A stretch of DNA of 64,000 nucleotides from Actinomycetes bacterium (lineage in GTDB: Bacteria; Actinomycetota; Actinomycetes; Propionibacteriales; Nocardioidaceae): the NCBI GenBank assembly GCA_023396115.1, contig JAEWXC010000051.1, positions 21,643-85,642 of the forward strand, read 5' to 3'. This document shows positions 60,477 to 64,000 of this stretch, in pieces (position 1 is the first letter of the stretch; each line of letters opens with the position of its first letter). A program made the position numbers and the translations under genes. The notes below the pieces were generated by a model that had not been told where the DNA came from, did not search any database, and worked only from the letters and a program-made list of their open reading frames with translations.

Positions 60477-61330
60477 TCCTCCACCCTCCCAGCCGGGTCC
60501 GACGCACCGGTGACCGGGTTCGGGGCCGCGGCGCTGCCCCGCACCACCTCGGCGGTGATCGCCTCGTGGCTGACCTGCGGCTCACCGTGGCGCAGCCGCA
60601 GGAAGAACTCCACGTTCCCCGACGGGCCGGGCAGCGGTGAGGTGGCCACGTCCACGGCCCCCCACCCCAGGCGGGCCGCGTGGTCGGCCACGGTCCGGAC
60701 GGTCTCGGCCCGCAGCTCCGGGTCACGCACCACCCCGCCCTTGCCGACCCGGTCCTTGCCGACCTCGAACTGCGGCTTGACCATGAGCGCCAGGTCGCCG
60801 TCGGGTGCGGTGACGGCGACCAGGGCCTCGAGCACCAGGGTGAGCGAGATGAAGGAGAGGTCGCCGACGACGAGGTCGACGGGGCCGCCGATGAGCTCGG
60901 TGCTGAGGTCACGGATGTTCGTCCGGTCGTGCACCCGGACCCGGTCGTCGTTGCGCAGGCGCCAGACCAGCTGGCCGTACCCGACGTCGACCGCGACGAC
61001 CTCGGCGGCGCCCCGGGACAGCAGCACGTCGGTGAAGCCCCCGGTCGAGGCGCCCGCGTCGAGGCAACGACGTCCCCGCACCTCGAGCGACGAGAAGGCG
61101 TCCAGGGCGCCGAGCAGCTTGTGGGCGCCGCGGGAGGCGTACTCGGGGCGGCTGGCGTCAACGTCGACGACGATCGCCACGTCGGTGGTGATGCCGGTGG
61201 CCGGCTTGTGTGCCCGGACGCCGCTCACCTTCACACGGCCCTCGGCGATCAGTTCGCTGGCGTGCTCGCGGCTGCGGGCGAGCCCGCGCCGGACCAGTTC
61301 CGCGTCGAGGCGGAGTCGTCGGGGTGCCAC
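60473..61330 (-). CDS. tlyA: 16S/23S rRNA 2'-O-methyltransferase TlyA
   Basis: 285 residues. An N-terminal S4 domain (RLRLDAELVRRGLARSREHA) leads to SRGAHKLLGALDAF and the SAM site CLDAGASTGGFTDVLLSRGA. Rv1694 homologues methylate C1409 of 16S and C1920 of 23S rRNA, which gives capreomycin sensitivity; the older haemolysin name is not supported. Overlaps nadK by four bases. Confidence 0.93.
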   Translation of the reverse strand: MAPRRLRLDAELVRRGLARSREHASELIAEGRVKVSGVRAHKPATGITTDVAIVVDVDASRPEYASRGAHKLLGALDAFSSLEVRGRRCLDAGASTGGFTDVLLSRGAAEVVAVDVGYGQLVWRLRNDDRVRVHDRTNIRDLSTELIGGPVDLVVGDLSFISLTLVLEALVAVTAPDGDLALMVKPQFEVGKDRVGKGGVVRDPELRAETVRTVADHAARLGWGAVDVATSPLPGPSGNVEFFLRLRHGEPQVSHEAITAEVVRGSAAAPNPVTGASDPAGRVEE

Positions 61331-61333
61331 GGG

Positions 61334-61573
61334 TCAGTTCTCCTCCGCCGCAGCGGGCGTGACGTCGGGGGTGGGCGCTCCCGGCACGGCTCCGGGGGTG
61401 TCGAGCGCCTGCCGCAGACGGGTGTGGGCGCGCTCGTAGACGGCCGGGTGGTCGGCCAGCGGGACGTCGTCCAGCCCGGCGACCCAGTCCAGGACCTCGT
61501 CCACGGCACTGTTGCCCGTGCTGTCGGTGTCACCGGGGGTCCCCTGCGGCACCGTCTGCTCCTCCACGTCCAT
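61334..61573 (-). CDS. Small acidic hypothetical protein before tlyA
   Basis: 79 residues from ATG 61573. The middle part DEVLDWVAGLDDVPLADHPA and VYERAHTRLRQALDTPGAVP is a helical motif often found in short proteins at this place in actinobacteria; the ends are low in complexity. The stop is three bases before tlyA, so it is co-translated. It corresponds by position to the small gene Rv1693. Function unknown. Confidence 0.75.
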   Translation of the reverse strand: MDVEEQTVPQGTPGDTDSTGNSAVDEVLDWVAGLDDVPLADHPAVYERAHTRLRQALDTPGAVPGAPTPDVTPAAAEEN

Positions 61574-61636
61574 GCGCCGAGGGTATCGCCCGGCGGGTGC
61601 CGGGGGTGGCGGTGACCCACAGGGCGCCACCGGCCG

Positions 61637-62674
61637 TCAGCCGCGGGGCGGAACCAGCCCGTCAGCCGGGGCGGGCTCCCCGGTGCGGTCCAGGTGCGAC
61701 CAGCCCGCGGTGGCCACCACGCGCCACCAGTCGGCCAGCTCGCCGGCGCCGGTGACCTGCACCCCGGACCCGTCGACCCGCACCTGCCACCCCCCGAGGC
61801 TCACCCGGTCCGCGACCACCTGCGGCGCGGGTGCCGGGGCGAGCAGGGCGCTCACGTCGAGGCCCAGGTAGGTGGGCCGTGCATCAGCTGGTGCGGTGAG
61901 CAGGTCGTGCAGACCGCTGACGCCACTGAGCACCAGCAGCGAGTCGACGCCCGCACGACGCGCACCGAGGATGTCGGTGTCCAACCGGTCACCGACCATC
62001 AACGGTCGGGTGGACCGGTGCTGGTCGACGACCCGCTCGAAGAGTGCTGGCTCGGGCTTGCCGGCTACCTGCGGGACGACCCCGGAGAACTCGCTGAGCA
62101 TCCGGACCAGGGCACCGTGCCCGGGCGCGGTGCCGAAGTCGGTGGGGAAGGTCAGGTCGGCGTTGGCCGCGACCCAGGGCACACCGGAGGCGATGAGCGC
62201 CCCGGCCCGGATCACCTCGCTCCAGACCACCTCGGGGCCGAACCCGGTGACCAGGGCGTCGGGACGGTCGTGGTCGGGACGGTCCGGCACCGCGACCGGG
62301 ACCAGGCCGACGCGGCTCACCGCGTCGCGCAGACCGGCAGCACCCAGCACCGCCACCCGGGCGCCCGGACCCAGCCGGTCCGCGAGCAGCCCGGCCGCGG
62401 CCTGCGAACTGGTGGCCACCTCGCCGGCGGCCGCCGTCACCCCCAGGGACTGGAGGTGGTCGGCGACCTCGGCCGGGCTCCGGGAGGCGTTGTTGGTGAC
62501 GAACGCGAGCGGCGTGCCCCGGTCGCGGACGCCCGCGACTGCCGCCGGGGCGGTGGGAACAACCGTTCCCCCGTGGAACAGGACCCCGTCGAGGTCGAGC
62601 ATGACGAGGTCGTGCACCTCCACCAGCGGTTGGTCGACACCCTGCAGCACGTCGTGCACCCTCCCTCGACTCAC
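61637..62674 (-). CDS. HAD-superfamily phosphatase, subfamily IIA
   Basis: 345 residues from GTG 62674; GTGs at 62659 and 62650 are closer to the family start. Motif I MLDLDGVLFHGG, motif II FVTNNASRSPAEVADHLQSL, motif III GKPEPALFERV and motif IV MVGDRLDTDILGARRAGVDS mark the NagD/Gph-like HAD-IIA class. A C-terminal extension of about 70 residues (LGGWQVRVDGSGVQVTGAGE) is present, as in Rv1692, a glycerol-3-phosphate phosphatase. That activity is likely here by synteny. Confidence 0.88.
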   Translation of the reverse strand: MSRGRVHDVLQGVDQPLVEVHDLVMLDLDGVLFHGGTVVPTAPAAVAGVRDRGTPLAFVTNNASRSPAEVADHLQSLGVTAAAGEVATSSQAAAGLLADRLGPGARVAVLGAAGLRDAVSRVGLVPVAVPDRPDHDRPDALVTGFGPEVVWSEVIRAGALIASGVPWVAANADLTFPTDFGTAPGHGALVRMLSEFSGVVPQVAGKPEPALFERVVDQHRSTRPLMVGDRLDTDILGARRAGVDSLLVLSGVSGLHDLLTAPADARPTYLGLDVSALLAPAPAPQVVADRVSLGGWQVRVDGSGVQVTGAGELADWWRVVATAGWSHLDRTGEPAPADGLVPPRG

Positions 62675-62693
62675 AGCCGCCTACGATGCCACC

Positions 62694-63842
62694 GTGCAGG
62701 TGCCGCAGCCCAACCCCGACAGCCCCGAGCAGCTGGTGACCCCGCCGCGCCTGGGGCGTCCGGTGGTGCTGCGACCGTTCAGCGCACTGATGCTGGCACC
62801 GCACCGGATCAGCGACCCCTCCGCCGGGCGGGCCTTCGCCCGCCCCTACAAGGACGTCGTCGAGCGGCTGCGGCAGTGGCAGGAGACGGGGCAGGTGCTG
62901 GCCGAGCCGGACCCCGCCGTCTTCCTGCACGAGTACACCGCTGGTGGTCTCACGGTCCGAGGACTGGTGGGTCTGCTGGACCTGGGCACCCGCTCGGAGG
63001 AGCCGTACCGCACCGGGGTCTTCCCCCACGAGGCGGTGCACCCGGGGCAGGTGGGCGACCTGGCCGCCCGGATGGACGAGACCCGGCTGAACCCTGCACC
63101 GATCCTCCTGGTGCACCGGGGGCCGGAGAACCTGCGCCACCTCATCAACGTGATCGGCCGGCGTACGCCGGACCGTTCCTACCCGGACCGGGTCGGCACG
63201 ACGCACCGGCTGTGGGCGATCCGGGACAGTGCGGAGCTGGCGGTCATCGACGAGGCACTCGCGGCCTCGCAGCTGCTCATCGCCGACGGGCACCACCGCT
63301 ACGCCGCCTACCTGCGCCAGCAGGAGACGCACCCGGACACCGGGTGGGGGTCCGGGCTGGCGATGGTGGTCGACCAGGAGGACACTCCCCTGTTCCTGGG
63401 GGCTATCCACCGGGTGCTCCGCGGCACCACGTTGCGCCAGCTCGAGCTGGCAGCGGCCGGGCTCGCGGTGGGTACCCGGCGTCAGGAGCGGATCGCTGCT
63501 CTCTCCGACCTGGATCCCGACACCCTGGTCGCCACCGACGGGTCGGGGTGGTTGACGCTGAGGTTGCCCCGGCTGCGCGACCAGGCGGCGGTGCAGTGGG
63601 TGCACGAGACCCTGACCCCGCTGCTGACCCGTGACCCGCTGCACCCGTTGAGCGGGGTGGACTACCACCACAGCACCGACGCGGCGCTGGCGAGTGCGCA
63701 CCAGGGGGTGGCGCTGCTGCTCCCGGCACCGGACATCACCCTGCTCGAGCGGGTGGCCGCACGCGGCCGGGTGCTGCCGGAGAAGGCGACGTCGTTCCAG
63801 CCGAAGCCGCCCGTGGGTGTGCTCATGCGCACCGTGGACTGA
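62694..63842 (+). CDS. DUF1015-family protein
   Basis: 382 residues from GTG 62694 (GTG 62700 is an alternative; neither has a good ribosome site). It starts RPVVLRPFSALMLAPHRISD and contains the family blocks VFPHEAVHPGQVGDLAARMD, RDSAELAVIDEALAASQLLI, ADGHHRYAAYL and GVDYHHS. DUF1015 proteins are widespread, with a proposed link to serine metabolism in some (SerC kinase-like). No role can be given here. Divergent from the HAD phosphatase with a 19-base gap. Confidence 0.85.
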   Translation: MQVPQPNPDSPEQLVTPPRLGRPVVLRPFSALMLAPHRISDPSAGRAFARPYKDVVERLRQWQETGQVLAEPDPAVFLHEYTAGGLTVRGLVGLLDLGTRSEEPYRTGVFPHEAVHPGQVGDLAARMDETRLNPAPILLVHRGPENLRHLINVIGRRTPDRSYPDRVGTTHRLWAIRDSAELAVIDEALAASQLLIADGHHRYAAYLRQQETHPDTGWGSGLAMVVDQEDTPLFLGAIHRVLRGTTLRQLELAAAGLAVGTRRQERIAALSDLDPDTLVATDGSGWLTLRLPRLRDQAAVQWVHETLTPLLTRDPLHPLSGVDYHHSTDAALASAHQGVALLLPAPDITLLERVAARGRVLPEKATSFQPKPPVGVLMRTVD

Positions 63843-63897
63843 CGCCTCGACCACGACCTGAATCAACGCTGGCGCTGCACACACCCCTGGAATGCAG

Positions 63898-63931
63898 TGA
63901 TGGGCCACCCCCAATAGGGGGTGACCCATCA
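63898..63931. terminator. Hairpin between the DUF1015 gene and 5S rRNA
   Basis: 15-bp arms with one mismatch (TGATGGGCCACCCCC opposite GGGGGTGACCCATCA) and an AATA loop, 9 bases past the 5S end. It can serve both convergent transcripts. Confidence 0.75.
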
Positions 63932-63940
63932 CCAAAAAAT

Positions 63941-64000
63941 TGTCCGGCGGCGTCCTACTCTCCCACAACCTCCCGGTTGCAGTACCATCGGCGCTGAGAG
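63941..64000 (-). rRNA. rrf: 5S rRNA, 3' part
   Basis: The minus strand reads CGCCGATGGTACTGCAACCG then GGAGGTTGTGGGAGAGTAGG and ACGCCGCCGGACA, the conserved 3' half of actinobacterial 5S rRNA. The gene continues beyond the right edge, where 23S and 16S genes would be expected further upstream. Confidence 0.93.

Overview
The window is high-GC DNA with dense gene overlaps, GTG starts and actinobacterial marker genes (PafB/PafC, SteA/SteB, TlyA, a WhiB protein, a DUF3516 helicase). The right half follows the order of Mycobacterium tuberculosis Rv1692-Rv1713: HAD phosphatase, tlyA, nadK, recN, steA, steB/mctB, pyrG, NUDIX, xerD, parA, scpA, scpB, rluB, cmk, plsC, der. The organism is therefore an actinobacterium; a Nocardioidaceae-like member of Propionibacteriales is my best guess, not proven.

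Layout. 1-10.6 kb: chromosomal genes, mostly on the minus strand (end of a CNNM membrane protein, pafB-pafC, a bile-acid/Na+ symporter, an acyl-CoA synthetase, a hexapeptide acyltransferase, two tandem secreted VanY-like peptidases, carbamate kinase, a zinc-ribbon membrane protein), with two clusters of short intergenic repeats. 10.6-12.5 kb: a graveyard of mobile DNA (broken IS481-type transposase, a lipoprotein gene, the broken C-terminal end of a tyrosine integrase).

12.5-28.2 kb: a 15.7-kb integrative element bounded by perfect 50-bp direct repeats and inserted in the 3' half of a tRNA-Pro(GGG) gene. It has a tyrosine integrase coupled to an XRE regulator, an excisionase-like and a second HTH gene, a RepA-like ATPase operon, small and large terminase subunits, a WhiB protein, a divergent regulator pair, a run of overlapping small genes and a 931-residue tail tape-measure protein. 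It has no recognisable portal, capsid, protease, other tail, or lysis gene. The organisation is compact and unbroken, so it looks like a phage satellite rather than a decayed prophage: it would need a helper phage for capsids and lysis but brings its own packaging motor and tail ruler.

28.3-31.1 kb: a second CNNM protein, a small membrane protein and a frameshifted SLC13-type transporter. 31.1-38.8 kb: ribosome maturation, membrane lipid, nucleotide, tyrosine and chromosome-segregation genes in one tightly overlapping minus-strand run. 39-47 kb: DUF3516 helicase, XerD, NUDIX and aminopeptidase N. 46.4-53.8 kb: a four-gene operon HerA-SbcD(Mre11)-SbcC(Rad50)-NurA-like, the arrangement known from archaeal DNA-end resection. 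54-64 kb: pyrG, SteB/SteA, RecN, NadK, TlyA, HAD phosphatase, a DUF1015 protein, and the 3' end of a 5S rRNA gene at the right edge.
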